From contig NZ_UUPU01000033.1 in the NCBI RefSeq assembly GCF_900591205.1, positions 40,156 through 104,155 of the forward strand: 64,000 nt of DNA. The letters are read 5' to 3'. This document shows positions 17,063 through 26,167 of this stretch, piece by piece. Position numbers and translations under genes: made by a program. The first letter of the stretch is position 1; the number at the start of each line of letters is the position of its first letter. Origin of the DNA: Pseudomonas viridiflava (GTDB taxonomy: Bacteria > Pseudomonadota > Gammaproteobacteria > Pseudomonadales > Pseudomonadaceae). The notes under the pieces were generated by a model that made no database searches, was not told where the DNA came from, and worked only from the letters and a program-made list of their open reading frames with translations.

Positions 17063-17370
17063 GTTCGATATCCATTTTTTGTTGTTGTTTTTGGGTTGGC
17101 ACACGCGTGGCCCAATCGGCTTCGCGAACAGAGAATGGAAACAGCGGGACGCGCCCGTCAACTGCAACTGACCGATAATCGAACGTTAATAAAAGTATCT
17201 ATTTTGAGTTTTATTGCCGCATGCAATCTCAAACGGCCGACCTAGAGGCTCCGTCAGGTGATTTTTTCCATCGACTGGGCACCCTTCTTTTTATAGTTAT
17301 ATTTGTTATCTTAATTGTCAGCAGGCCGACAGGCTCGCCACCACAACAAAAACAACAATGAGGTTTGCCC
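17063..17370. other. Intergenic region between the divergent porin and MFS genes
   Basis: This 308-bp AT-rich stretch should hold both promoters. ATAGTTAT at 17293-17300 repeats the left half of the MarR-type dyad at the ech promoter, with no clear matching right half. I found no other strong dyad, repeat or RNA structure. Confidence 0.4.
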
Positions 17371-18600
17371 ATGAACAGTCCATCGCGTCGTTCGACGCTG
17401 ACGATCGCCTTGTGTTTTATCGTTGCCCTGATCGAGGGCTTCGATCTGCAAGCCGCCGGCACCACCGCTGCCGGGCTGCGCCAGAGCTTTTCCCTCGACC
17501 CGCAAATGCTCGGCTGGGTATTCAGCGTCGGGATCATCGGGCTGCTGCCCGGGGCGTTCTTCGGCGGATGGATCGCCGACCGTATCGGCCGCAAGAAAAT
17601 CCTGGTGATTGCGGTGCTGCTGTTCGGGCTGTTCTCCCTGAGCACCGCGTTTGTAGACAGCTACTCAAGCTTGTTGCTGGTGCGTTTCCTCACCGGCCTG
17701 GGCCTGGGCGCCGCGCTGCCCAACTTGATCGCTCTGTGCGCCGAAGCGGTGAGCGAACGCAACCGTGGCACGGCCATCAGCGTGATGTACTGCGGCGTGC
17801 CGTTGGGTGGCGCATTGGCCGCCGTGGTGGCGATGTTTTCCAGTGAGCACTGGCAGACCACGTTTATCATCGGTGGCCTGGCGCCCTTGCTGGCTGTGCC
17901 CTTGATGATCCTGCTGCTGCCGGAATCGCAGGCATTTCGCCAACAGCGCGAACACACGTCCGGCCACCGCCCCGCCACCGGCCAGGCGCTGTTCGGCGAA
18001 GGCCGCGCACGCACCACATTGGCCTTGTGGCTGAGCTACTTCTTCACCTTGACCGTGATGTACATGCTGCTCAACTGGCTGCCTTCGTTGTTGCTGGAAC
18101 AAGGTTTCAGCAAGCCCCAGGCTGGCATGGTGCAGATGCTCTTCAATATCGGCGGCGCCCTGGGTTCGTTGCTCGGCGGCGTGCTGCTGGATCGCTGCAA
18201 TGCCGTCAAAGTGGTGCTCTGCGTGTATGCCGGGCTGCTGGCGGCGTTGGCCGGTGTCGGCCTGTCGGTAGGCATCGTGCCCATGGCCATCGCCGGTTTT
18301 GCCGCCGGCTTGTTCGTCATGGCCGCGCAGTTGGTGCTGTATGCGTCGGCACCGCCTTCCTATCCCACCGCGGTGCGCGCCACCGGCGTCGGTGCCGCCG
18401 TGGCCGTTGGCCGCCTGGGTTCGGTGGCCGGGCCGCTGGCGGCTGGGCAGCTTCTCGCAGCCGGCGCCGGCACCGCCGGGGTACTGCTGGCGACCGCCCC
18501 CGGCGTGCTGATTGCCGCACTCAGCATCATCAGTGTGATGGTGCGTGCGGCGCCCCTGAACCTGCCAACACCCGAAGCGGCCGGGCCTACCAAAGCCTAG
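17371..18600 (+). CDS. MFS aromatic acid transporter (AAHS type)
   Basis: A 409-residue, 12-segment major facilitator protein resembling aromatic acid:H+ symporters. It opens with TIALCFIVALIEGFDLQAAG, where the Asp in the first membrane helix is characteristic of the AAHS family. The loop 2-3 motif is GGWIADRIGRKKIL and the loop 8-9 repeat is GGVLLDRCNAVKV. The ATG at 17371 follows AATGAGG; a TTG six bases upstream is in frame but less likely. In related Pseudomonas clusters a transporter at this place imports hydroxycinnamates, so ferulate uptake is the best guess. Confidence 0.85.
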   Translation: MNSPSRRSTLTIALCFIVALIEGFDLQAAGTTAAGLRQSFSLDPQMLGWVFSVGIIGLLPGAFFGGWIADRIGRKKILVIAVLLFGLFSLSTAFVDSYSSLLLVRFLTGLGLGAALPNLIALCAEAVSERNRGTAISVMYCGVPLGGALAAVVAMFSSEHWQTTFIIGGLAPLLAVPLMILLLPESQAFRQQREHTSGHRPATGQALFGEGRARTTLALWLSYFFTLTVMYMLLNWLPSLLLEQGFSKPQAGMVQMLFNIGGALGSLLGGVLLDRCNAVKVVLCVYAGLLAALAGVGLSVGIVPMAIAGFAAGLFVMAAQLVLYASAPPSYPTAVRATGVGAAVAVGRLGSVAGPLAAGQLLAAGAGTAGVLLATAPGVLIAALSIISVMVRAAPLNLPTPEAAGPTKA

Positions 18601-19548
18601 CTAGAACTTGTGCAGCCAGTTGAGTACCAGCTTGTTGCCTTCGGTGCGGTTCTCGGCTTGCTGCTCAAAGTAGGCGTTCACCGACAGCACGTTTTCCTTG
18701 CTGAAGGCGTAGAGCATGCCTGGGCCCATGGCCCAGACCTTCTCCCGGCGCCCGCTCACCGCGTGCCCATCAACTTGAGTGTCGGTGATCTGCTTCAACC
18801 AGTAGCCGTTCACCCCGACACTCAATTGCTGGCTCAGGGCATATTGCAGCGTCAAGTTGGCATGCAACGCCTGGCCGGCCTGGGTATCGGAAACATCACC
18901 GAAGCCTGCCTGCGGATCATCATTCTTGCCATTCCACAGGTACATGAAACGCCCGCTCGCCGACCACTTCGGGCTGAACCAGTACGTCGCTGCGTAATAC
19001 GGGTTGAAGGACCAGAAATTGCTGCCGGGGTTGATCGAGCGATTGCGGTCATAGGCCCCCACCGGCACCGACACATCGGCTTCAACTCGCTGGGTCAACA
19101 GCGGGCTGCCGTCGGCCCGGTTCAGGGTCGGCAGTTGCAGGAAGGCGCCGAGAATCACGTCGCCAAAACCCGCACGCGAACTCAGCGCGGCGTTATGCAA
19201 CCCATCGTCGACATCCACGTGAGCCAGGGAGGTGTTGATCAGGGTGAAACCGGGCATTGCACCATTGGCCCAGGGTTGGCCGACGTAGATGATCTGCGTG
19301 GTGGGCGCCACCACGTCCAAATCCTGTTTGGGCAACGCCAGTTTGTGGCCGTTGGCGTCATTGAAGCGGCTGGCGCGGGAGTACGTCAGGTATTCCTCCA
19401 GATACCAGCCCGGGCCGGCCGGTGCCGGTGAGCCGTCGTAGAAACTGGTGCTGCCCAGGTTGAGTCCGGGCAAGTCGTAAGCGTGTGCAGTCGATGACAG
19501 TGCGACAAAACTGATGGCCGCAACCGTCCGCAAGATAGGCTTGAGCAT
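18601..19548 (-). CDS. Outer-membrane protein of the Phenol_MetA_deg family
   Basis: A 315-residue secreted barrel-like protein. The signal peptide is MLKPILRTVAAISFVALSSTAHA, followed by YDLPGLNLGSTSFYDGS...GPGWYLEEYLTYSRASRF and repeated WSFNPYYAATYWFSPKW/GRFMYLWNGKNDD elements typical of the MetA-pathway phenol degradation family. It ends LVLNWLHKF with an aromatic terminus. Such proteins often sit in aromatic catabolic clusters and are thought to help hydrophobic substrates cross the outer membrane. Its stop abuts that of the convergent MFS gene. A good ribosome site (AGGACTTCCAAG) precedes the ATG. The precise substrate is unknown; a coniferyl compound is plausible. Confidence 0.8.
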   Translation of the reverse strand: MLKPILRTVAAISFVALSSTAHAYDLPGLNLGSTSFYDGSPAPAGPGWYLEEYLTYSRASRFNDANGHKLALPKQDLDVVAPTTQIIYVGQPWANGAMPGFTLINTSLAHVDVDDGLHNAALSSRAGFGDVILGAFLQLPTLNRADGSPLLTQRVEADVSVPVGAYDRNRSINPGSNFWSFNPYYAATYWFSPKWSASGRFMYLWNGKNDDPQAGFGDVSDTQAGQALHANLTLQYALSQQLSVGVNGYWLKQITDTQVDGHAVSGRREKVWAMGPGMLYAFSKENVLSVNAYFEQQAENRTEGNKLVLNWLHKF

Positions 19549-19629
19549 CTTGGAAGTCCTGTATTTTTGTTGTTATTCAAGACCCCCGGCGCGGCGGATC
19601 CGCACCGGGGTGTACTGCTGTTGCAACCC

Positions 19630-20397
19630 CTACACGTAGGTCGCCGCCAACCCGCCGTCCACCGGCAGATTGACTCCGTTGACCCAGCGCGCAGCGTCCG
19701 AACAAAGGAAGGCGATCACCGCCGCCACCTCATCAGCCAGCGCCGGCCGGGTCATGCGCTGGCTGTCCGCGGCCACCCGCTCCGGCCCGAGCATGCTCAC
19801 AAAATCGCCGAGAATCGGGGTAAACACCGGCCCCGGCGCGACGCAGTTGATGCGCACCGAGTGGTCGCGAAACCAGCCTTGGGATTGCTGGAAGCTCCAC
19901 ACGATCAGCGCCTCCTTGAAGTACTGATAACAGCTGCCCTGCTCCACCGGATTGGCCGCCAGCCACTGCTGCCCGGCCCCGAAGCTTTGCGTCGCGGCCA
20001 GGGCCTTGTGCAGCTCCAGGCGTTGCGGCCATTGCGCACCGAGCACCGAGGCGACATTGACGATGCTGCCGCCCGCCGGCATGCGCGGCAGCAGCGATTG
20101 AGTCAGGTGCCGCAACCCCAGGTAATTGACCGTGGCCACCGCTTGCACGGACGCCGTACCGGGCACCCCGGCAATGTTGCACAACCCATCGACCCGCGCC
20201 GGCAGGCGCGCCACAAGGGCATCAATGCTGACAGGGTCGCCCAGGTCAGCCTGGAAGAAGCCATCCAGGGTCAGTTGCGGTTCATGGCGATCAACACCGA
20301 TCACCGTCGCGCCCTGGAAACGCGCCAGCCGCGCCAGCTCGGCGCCAATGCCTGAAGCGACACCGGTGACGATCAAGGTTTTGTTCTGCAGGTTCAT
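19630..20397 (-). CDS. calA: Coniferyl-alcohol dehydrogenase (SDR)
   Basis: A 255-residue short-chain dehydrogenase that oxidises coniferyl alcohol to coniferyl aldehyde with NAD(P)+. The cofactor motif is TGVASGIG (residues 11-18). The catalytic residues are S117 (NVAS) and Y157-x3-K161 in SCYQYFKEA. The length equals CalA of Pseudomonas sp. HR199, and the start MNLQNKTLIVTG at 20397 suits the family. It follows the aldehyde dehydrogenase gene by 73 bp in the same direction, so the two make consecutive pathway steps. Expression probably depends on the sigma-54 promoter upstream of that gene. Confidence 0.88.
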   Translation of the reverse strand: MNLQNKTLIVTGVASGIGAELARLARFQGATVIGVDRHEPQLTLDGFFQADLGDPVSIDALVARLPARVDGLCNIAGVPGTASVQAVATVNYLGLRHLTQSLLPRMPAGGSIVNVASVLGAQWPQRLELHKALAATQSFGAGQQWLAANPVEQGSCYQYFKEALIVWSFQQSQGWFRDHSVRINCVAPGPVFTPILGDFVSMLGPERVAADSQRMTRPALADEVAAVIAFLCSDAARWVNGVNLPVDGGLAATYV

Positions 20398-20470
20398 GTT
20401 CAAGCCCTCTTGTTTTTGTATAGGCATGCGTGGATCAAACCGATGAGCCAGGGCTCAGAACGTTCAGCGC

Positions 20471-21946
20471 TCAGAACGGATAGCCGGGCGCTGTATTTTT
20501 CACGGTTACCCACTGCCACTGGCTGTACTCGTCCCAGTCGGCCGGCCCGCCAACGCTGCCGCCATTGCCGGAGGCGCCACGCCCGCCGAACGGGTTGCTG
20601 CATTCGTCGGCCACGGTCTGGTCGTTGATGTGCAGCAGGCCGCAATCAAGCCGCTCGCCGATGGCCATGGCGCGTCCGACCGACGGCGAGATGATGGCGG
20701 CCGCGAGGCCGTACTCAGTGCGGTTGGCCAGCTCGATGGCCTCCTCGTCCGTGGCGAAACTGACCACCGTGGCCACCGGGCCGAAAATTTCATCCTCAAA
20801 GGCGCGCATGCCCGGACGCACCCCACTAAGCACGGTGGGCTGATAGAACAACCGGTCATATTCACCGCCCGCCTCCAACCGGGCGCCCGCTTGCAGGCTG
20901 TCGCTGACGATCTCGTGCACACGCTGCAATTGCCGTTGGTTGATCAATGGGCCGAGCGTGGCTTCACCCCGGGCGGCATTGCCTACGGTCAATGCCCGTG
21001 CCTTGTCCACCAACTTGCGCGTGAGGCTGGCGGCAATAGATTCATGGGCGAGAATCAAGCCAGTCGCCATGCAGATTTGCCCCTGGTGCAGCCAGGCGCC
21101 CCAGGCCGCATTGCTCGCGGCCAAGTCGAGGTCGGCGTCTTCGAGAATGATCAGCGGGTTTTTGCCGCCCAGCTCCAGCGCAACTTTTTTCAGGTGTCGC
21201 CCGGCCACTTCAGCGACTTTGCGCCCCGCTGCGGTAGAGCCGGTGAAAGCAATCATCCGCACATTGGGATCACGGCACAGTGCCTCGCCCACCGGCGCAG
21301 CGCCGGGCAACACCTGCAACAGACCCTTGGGCAGGCCCGCCTCCTCGAACAGCCGGGCGATGAGAAAGCCACCGCTGACCGGCGTCTGTGGGTCGGGCTT
21401 GAGCACTACCGCATTGCCCGCCGCCAACGCCGGTGCCACCGAGCGCAGCGACAGGATCAGCGGGAAATTGAACGGCGAAATCACCCCGACCACGCCATGC
21501 GGCTGACGCCGTGCATAGGACAGCCGCCCTGCCGCACTGGGCAGCACCACCCCGTGAGGTTGAGACAACAACCCCGCCGCCTGATGCAGCAGCACAATCG
21601 CTTCGCGCACTTCGTGTTCGCCCTTGAACAACGCGCCGCCGGTTTCCCGGGCGACATACAGCGCCAACTCGGCGAAGGACTGTTGAGCCAGGTCCGCCGC
21701 CCTGCGAAACACCTCGGCGCGTTCCCGTGGGCCGAGTGCGGCCCACGCCGGCTGCGCCAGGGCCGCGCTGCGGCTGGCGACGGCGATGTCGGCCGGGTTG
21801 GCCATGGCGCAGCGCATCAGGGGCTCGCCGGTGGCGGGTTCGATCACCGCGATCACGGATCCCGAGGTGGGTATCCAATCGCCGTTGAACAGGCATTCGG
21901 ACCCAATGGCCCGTTGTAGAAAGTGGGTGGTTTCAGACAGTGGCAT
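20471..21946 (-). CDS. Aldehyde dehydrogenase, probable coniferyl/benzaldehyde-type
   Basis: A 491-residue NAD(P)+ aldehyde dehydrogenase. The general base is E258 (LELGGKNP), the nucleophile is C292 (GQICMATG), and the active-site Asn lies in ISPFNFPL. The sequence resembles benzaldehyde dehydrogenase (XylC-like) and vanillin dehydrogenase groups. Because it sits directly upstream of calA and behind a sigma-54 promoter, oxidation of coniferyl aldehyde to ferulate (the CalB step) is the most economical role. Vanillin or benzaldehyde cannot be excluded. A GGGAG ribosome site precedes the ATG. Confidence 0.8.
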   Translation of the reverse strand: MPLSETTHFLQRAIGSECLFNGDWIPTSGSVIAVIEPATGEPLMRCAMANPADIAVASRSAALAQPAWAALGPRERAEVFRRAADLAQQSFAELALYVARETGGALFKGEHEVREAIVLLHQAAGLLSQPHGVVLPSAAGRLSYARRQPHGVVGVISPFNFPLILSLRSVAPALAAGNAVVLKPDPQTPVSGGFLIARLFEEAGLPKGLLQVLPGAAPVGEALCRDPNVRMIAFTGSTAAGRKVAEVAGRHLKKVALELGGKNPLIILEDADLDLAASNAAWGAWLHQGQICMATGLILAHESIAASLTRKLVDKARALTVGNAARGEATLGPLINQRQLQRVHEIVSDSLQAGARLEAGGEYDRLFYQPTVLSGVRPGMRAFEDEIFGPVATVVSFATDEEAIELANRTEYGLAAAIISPSVGRAMAIGERLDCGLLHINDQTVADECSNPFGGRGASGNGGSVGGPADWDEYSQWQWVTVKNTAPGYPF

Positions 21947-22010
21947 GGCAACTCCCGGTTCTTGTAATTGTCATCGTCTGCACAGGGTGCAAACGCCGCA
22001 TAAAGCCTTG

Positions 22011-22025
22011 AGCAAAGGCTGTGCC
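22011..22025 (-). promoter_or_regulatory. Sigma-54 (-24/-12) promoter for the cal genes
   Basis: On the minus strand the sequence is GGCACAGCCTTTGCT: the invariant GG and GC are 10 bp apart, with GGCAC at -24 and TTGCT at -12, matching the RpoN consensus closely. The predicted start is near 22000, about 54 nt before the aldehyde dehydrogenase ATG. The divergent gene encodes an XylR/DmpR-type activator, so promoter class and regulator agree. Confidence 0.75.
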
Positions 22026-22216
22026 GCCGACACACAACGACGCTGACATAAACCATCGAAGGCTCTGGGACGCGGCCTGCCGCGTGCGGTTCATAGATGC
22101 TGCGTCGAACGCCTGCAAAAACCGCGGTCCTGGCACTTGTTCAATTGATAAGGTTATGTTTAATAACTATCTGAGCAGTTACTCATATCGAACACTCGCT
22201 TTGCAGGGGCATAACA

Positions 22217-23974
22217 ATGACTAATCCCCACAGCGCGCTGCCCGACGACCGGGTGGCCACCGCGCACTATCATCCACGCGGTGACAGCCGCCAACTCAGT
22301 GACAGCAGCTCGCCCACACCGGCGGAGCTGACCGACTGCCTGTTCTTTTCTCCCGAAGACGGACGTATCTGGCTCAACGATCAACGCATGTTGTTGCTGC
22401 ACAGTTCGTCGTTCGGCGCCCTGCGTGCAGAGGTCATCGAGCGCCTCGGACTGGAGCAGGCTCGCGGCCTGTTTACCCGCACCGGTTATGCCTCCGGCGC
22501 ACGGGATGCGCGCTTGATACGCGAGCGCTGGCCGCAGGCCGATGCCGCCGCGGTGTTTCGCGCCGGGACACACCTGCACACCCTTGAAGGCATGACCAAG
22601 GTCGAACCGCTGCATTTCAAGTTCGATGCCGACTCGGGGTTCTATGAAGGGGAATTCCTCTGGCACCACTCCTGCGAAGCCGATGAGCATGTGGGCGCCT
22701 ATGGCATCGGCCAAGACCCGGTGTGCTGGACTGAAACCGGCTATGCCATCGGTTTCGTCAGTGGCCTGTTCGGGCAAATGGTGATTTTCCGCGAGGTAGA
22801 ATGCCGTGGCATGGGCCATCGCAGCTGCCGGGTGATCGGCAAGACGGCCGAGCAATGGGGTGACGTCGAGCAGGACCTGCGCTACCTGAATGTGTCCCAG
22901 GCCGTCAGCGCCGCCGCCCTCGCCCCCACGCCCGACCACCCGGTAAGCCACAGCACCAGGGCCAGCCAGCCGCAAACGCTGGTGGGCGCGAGTGCAGCCT
23001 TCAACGCCGCGACGCAAGCCCTGCAACGTGTGGCGCTGACCCCGGCAACGGTGCTGATCAGCGGAGAGTCCGGGGTGGGCAAGGAGATGTTTGCGCGTCA
23101 GTTGCACCAGCTCAGTCGTCGCCATGACAACCCGTTTGTGGCGCTCAACTGCGCGGCGATTCCGGATAATTTGATCGAGGCCGAACTGTTCGGTGTCGAA
23201 CGCGGCGCGTATACCGGCGCGACGCACTCGCGCCCCGGGCGTTTCGAGCGAGCCCAGGGCGGCACACTGTTTCTGGATGAAATCACCAGCCTCAGCCTGG
23301 GTGGGCAAAGCAAGTTATTGCGGGCCCTACAGGAGCGCGAAATCGAACGGGTCGGCGGGGTGCGCGGTATCAAAGTGGATGTGCGCGTAGTGGCCGCGAC
23401 CAATATTGACCTGCGTAAAGCGGTGGCTGACGGTAGCTTTCGTGAAGACCTGTTCTACCGGTTGAATGTCTACCCCATCGCCCTGCCACCGCTGCGCGAA
23501 CGCCGGGACGACATCCCGCTGCTGATCAACGCGTTCCTCACGCGCTTCTGCCAGGAGTACGCCCGCACGCCGGTGGGACTGACCATGCGCGCCCTGAAGG
23601 TGTTGCTGCGCTATGACTTCGCGGGCAATGTGCGCGAACTGCAAAACCTGATCGAACGCGGTCTGATCGCCAGTGACGAAGGCCAAGCCATTGACCTGGT
23701 GCACCTGTTTCGCAACGAACCGATGCCGTCCGACCCCTATGGGCTGGACGACCACGGCAGCCTGTCAAACGCCGCACCGGCGCCCCGCCCAACACTGTTG
23801 GACACCCTCGGCCAGTTGGATCAGGGGTTTTCCATCGAGGGCCTGGAGTCGCGCCTGATCAATGAAGCGCTGCAACAAAACGCCGGCAACCTGGCCGCCG
23901 CCGCGAGGCTCGTGGGGCTCAGCCGGGCGCAATTTGCCTACCGGCTGAAGAAGCATCAGCGGCAAATCACGTGA
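22217..23974 (+). CDS. XylR/DmpR-type sigma-54-dependent activator
   Basis: A 585-residue one-component activator. Residues ~38-215 match the XylR N-terminal and V4R aromatic-sensing domains ([23 protein letters not shown]...[32 protein letters not shown]). The AAA+ domain follows, with Walker A GESGVGKE, the sigma-54 contact loop GAYTGA and Walker [11 protein letters not shown] Fis-type HTH closes the protein ([23 protein letters not shown]). An AGGGG site precedes the ATG. It is divergent from the cal operon, whose promoter has a -24/-12 element, so it probably activates these genes on sensing coniferyl alcohol or a related phenol. Confidence 0.92.
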   Translation: MTNPHSALPDDRVATAHYHPRGDSRQLSDSSSPTPAELTDCLFFSPEDGRIWLNDQRMLLLHSSSFGALRAEVIERLGLEQARGLFTRTGYASGARDARLIRERWPQADAAAVFRAGTHLHTLEGMTKVEPLHFKFDADSGFYEGEFLWHHSCEADEHVGAYGIGQDPVCWTETGYAIGFVSGLFGQMVIFREVECRGMGHRSCRVIGKTAEQWGDVEQDLRYLNVSQAVSAAALAPTPDHPVSHSTRASQPQTLVGASAAFNAATQALQRVALTPATVLISGESGVGKEMFARQLHQLSRRHDNPFVALNCAAIPDNLIEAELFGVERGAYTGATHSRPGRFERAQGGTLFLDEITSLSLGGQSKLLRALQEREIERVGGVRGIKVDVRVVAATNIDLRKAVADGSFREDLFYRLNVYPIALPPLRERRDDIPLLINAFLTRFCQEYARTPVGLTMRALKVLLRYDFAGNVRELQNLIERGLIASDEGQAIDLVHLFRNEPMPSDPYGLDDHGSLSNAAPAPRPTLLDTLGQLDQGFSIEGLESRLINEALQQNAGNLAAAARLVGLSRAQFAYRLKKHQRQIT

Positions 23975-24072
23975 ATGGAAATGAGTGCCTTAAAAGCCTT
24001 ACCCGATTAAGTCTTTTGCAGGCATACCGGGCCTGCCCAGCGCCCTGTTTTTACGCGTGACAAGGATCTCCT

Positions 24073-24298
24073 GTGAGCGGACTGCGTGAACGTCATAAAG
24101 CCGAACGCGGGCAAGCCATCAGCAAACGATCGAACTGTTTGAGCGCCAGGTTTTCCGGAACACCACCCTCGAACAGATCGCCAGCGAGGCCGGGGTGTCG
24201 CCGATCAACGTGCGATCACCGACAACCGCAGCCTGATCCACGAAATAGACGACCCGGTGGAAGCGCTCTGCCACCTGGAACGTCTGCTCACCGGTTAG
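24073..24298 (+). pseudogene. TetR-family regulator remnant (frameshift and internal deletion)
   Basis: A GTG start opens SGLRERHKAERGQAIS, a typical TetR N terminus. The frame then shifts near 24125-24130, and the helix-turn-helix continues in another frame as QTIELFERQVFRNTTLEQIASEAGVSP. After about residue 45 the ligand-binding domain is missing. A third frame gives a short tail, ITDNRSLIHEIDDPVEALCHLERLLTG, ending at the TAG at 24296. At least one frameshift and a large internal deletion are needed to explain this, so the gene is dead. The original targets are unknown. Confidence 0.72.
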
Positions 24299-24704
24299 GC
24301 CCACACTGGGCCAAACGCGCCTGGATCGACAGCTGTGAATGAGCACGCAAGGCCGTGCGGGCGTTTTCGAATGCGGCCCGTGAAATCTCAGCCTCATAGG
24401 ACAGCACATTGTCGTGCGGGCGGGATTGGAACTCAGTGTGGGGGGGGCATTCAACGCGCCTCGGGATCATCGGCCAGCCTCCAAGATAACTGGCTGCCGG
24501 CCCCTGAGGCAGGGTTGATACGGACGAAAAACGGTTTAAACCGGCTATATCGCGATAGCGACCCAGGAGACCCGCTGGAGAAACTTAAACCCTAAAACTA
24601 GTGATCGGAATGTACTTTTTCGCAGAATCAAGTCATTTACGGACCTACCTGGCTCAGCCCTCAGCACTTTAAAGTACGCCAATCATTCAACTATCGGCGT
24701 CTTT
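24299..24704. other. Gene-poor junction between the TetR remnant and the thioesterase gene
   Basis: This 406-bp stretch has no convincing gene. A minus-strand open frame at 24288-24470 (ECPPHTEFQSRPHDNVLSY and following) has plausible composition but no good start and no family I recognise; it may be another decayed fragment. The remainder is of lower GC than the surroundings. Together with the pseudogene it marks a worn boundary next to the tRNA-Gly locus. Confidence 0.4.
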
Positions 24705-25277
24705 ATGAATCTCTGGTTTCGACTTCTCCTCATGCTGCTTCGTCGACCTTGGCGCAAACCGGCAAAAGCGCTGGAATCGACCGTCATCCGAATGCGCGTC
24801 TGGCCACTGGATCTCGACTTCAATCGACACGTCACCAACGGCCGATATTTCACACTGGCAGATGTCGGACGCATGGATTTCGTTTTGCGCAGTGGCGCCT
24901 ATAGAGTCGCTATTAGAGCAAAGGCGCTGCCCATCGTCGGAGACACTTGGGGTAAGTTTCGCCGTGAACTCAGACTGTTTGAAGCTTTTGAAATCCACAC
25001 AAGGATGCTTGGCTGGGACGACAAGTGGAGCTTCATGGAGCATCGTTTTGTGAGCAAAAGCAGAGTGATCGGCGTTGTCGTGATGCGAGGTCTGTTTCGT
25101 TCAGCCAAGGGTATTATTCCACCAAGCGAATTTGTGCGAGAACTGGGACTGCCCGAACAGTCACCAGAGATGCCGAACTGGCTGATGTCGTGGTCGCAGA
25201 GCTGCGATGCCATGAGCCGCCAACTCAGAGATGAAGAAAGCACCGTAAGTGACAGACCATTAACAATAGGGACTTGA
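24705..25277 (+). CDS. Hotdog-fold acyl-CoA thioesterase (THEM6-like)
   Basis: A 190-residue protein with an N-terminal hydrophobic/basic anchor (MNLWFRLLLMLLRRPWRKP) followed by a 4HBT-type hotdog domain. The segment RVWPLDLDFNRHVTNGRYFTLADVGRMDFVLR has the conserved D-x-N-x-H-x-N-x-x-Y pattern of the family, and FEIHTRMLGWDDKWSFMEHRFV forms the central strands. It probably hydrolyses acyl-CoA at the inner membrane. No strong ribosome site precedes the ATG. Base composition looks less GC-rich than the neighbours, which with its place beside a tRNA gene hints at acquisition. Confidence 0.78.
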   Translation: MNLWFRLLLMLLRRPWRKPAKALESTVIRMRVWPLDLDFNRHVTNGRYFTLADVGRMDFVLRSGAYRVAIRAKALPIVGDTWGKFRRELRLFEAFEIHTRMLGWDDKWSFMEHRFVSKSRVIGVVVMRGLFRSAKGIIPPSEFVRELGLPEQSPEMPNWLMSWSQSCDAMSRQLRDEESTVSDRPLTIGT

Positions 25278-25356
25278 GCCTGTCCGTTAATCCGTCCTTA
25301 AAACGATACTTAAACGCAGCGGGTTACCACTGCACGCCAGTGGTTTTCTGCATAAC

Positions 25357-25378
25357 GAAAAAAGACGCCGAAGCGTCT
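25357..25378 (-). terminator. Rho-independent terminator (distal of two) after tRNA-Gly
   Basis: AGACGC/GCGTCT stem with a CGAA loop. On the minus strand it is followed by TTTTTT. It lies behind the stronger hairpin at 25396-25426, giving tandem terminators downstream of tRNA-Gly. Confidence 0.65.
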
Positions 25379-25395
25379 GTTCCTAAATCGCAGGC

Positions 25396-25426
25396 AAAAA
25401 AAAGCCACTCTATTGAGTGGCTTTTT
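25396..25426 (-). terminator. Terminator after tRNA-Gly
   Basis: GCCACTC/GAGTGGC stem with a TATT loop, flanked by A and T runs, so it could stop transcription in both directions. It starts 10 bp beyond the CCA end of tRNA-Gly. Confidence 0.75.
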
Positions 25427-25435
25427 CGTAATGCT

Positions 25436-25511
<76 letters not shown>

Positions 25512-25526
25512 GTCTTGGTGGTGTGC

Positions 25527-25554
25527 ATTCTATAGAATCCAGAACCCCCGTCAA
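25527..25554 (-). promoter_or_regulatory. Promoter of tRNA-Gly
   Basis: On the minus strand TTGACG (complement of 25549-25554), a 16-bp spacer, then TAGAAT (complement of 25527-25532). The start would fall a few bases before the mature tRNA 5' end. Confidence 0.6.
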
Positions 25555-25574
25555 CCCCTTGATTCAAAAAAGTT

Positions 25575-26135
25575 TTATTTCTTTTCAACGGTGGTGCGCA
25601 GGTGGGGCCAGGCTGCGCGCAAATACTGCAGCATGGACCACAGGGTCAGGCCGGCGGCGATCAGCAGCAAGGCATAGCCCAGCAGAACCCAGAAGGTGAA
25701 GTCCGACGGGTTGGCCAGCAGGATCACCAGCGCGAGCATTTGCGCGGCGGTTTTCCATTTGCCCATGTTGGAGACGGCAACGTGGGCGCGGGCGCCGATT
25801 TCGGCCATCCATTCGCGCAGGGCCGAGACGACGATCTCGCGGCCGATGATCACGGCGGCCGGCAGGGTGAGCCACAGGTTGCCGTGTTCCTGCACCAGCA
25901 GGACCAGGGCGACAGCCACCATCAGTTTGTCGGCCACGGGGTCGAGGAACGCGCCGAAAGGCGTGCTCTGTTCCAGCCGGCGGGCCAGGTAGCCGTCGAG
26001 CCAGTCGGTGGCGGCCGCAAAGGCAAACACCGAACTGGAGGCCAGGTAGCTCCATTCGTACGGTAAATAGAACAACAAAATGAAAATCGGGATAAGCAGG
26101 ACGCGTAGAACGGTGATCAGATTAGGGATATTCAT
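25575..26135 (-). CDS. pgsA: CDP-diacylglycerol--glycerol-3-phosphate 3-phosphatidyltransferase
   Basis: A 186-residue inner-membrane enzyme making phosphatidylglycerol phosphate from CDP-diacylglycerol and glycerol 3-phosphate. The CDP-alcohol phosphotransferase signature is complete: D44-x2-D47-G-x2-A-R-x8-G-x3-D65-x3-D69. Several membrane helices follow. The ATG at 26135 ([16 protein letters not shown]) is the family start; a GTG two codons upstream is also in frame. It lies downstream of uvrC and just before tRNA-Gly, the conserved Pseudomonas order. Confidence 0.95.
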   Translation of the reverse strand: MNIPNLITVLRVLLIPIFILLFYLPYEWSYLASSSVFAFAAATDWLDGYLARRLEQSTPFGAFLDPVADKLMVAVALVLLVQEHGNLWLTLPAAVIIGREIVVSALREWMAEIGARAHVAVSNMGKWKTAAQMLALVILLANPSDFTFWVLLGYALLLIAAGLTLWSMLQYLRAAWPHLRTTVEKK

Positions 26136-26167
26136 CGGCACAACTGGCTACGAGGTGGAAAGGCATT

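Noticed and set aside
17094..17110. Sigma-54-like TTGGCACACGCGTGGCC upstream of the MFS gene
   Set aside because: The GG-N10-GC spacing is right and the -24 half is good, but the -12 half (TGGCC) lacks TTGC, and it is about 260 bp from the gene.
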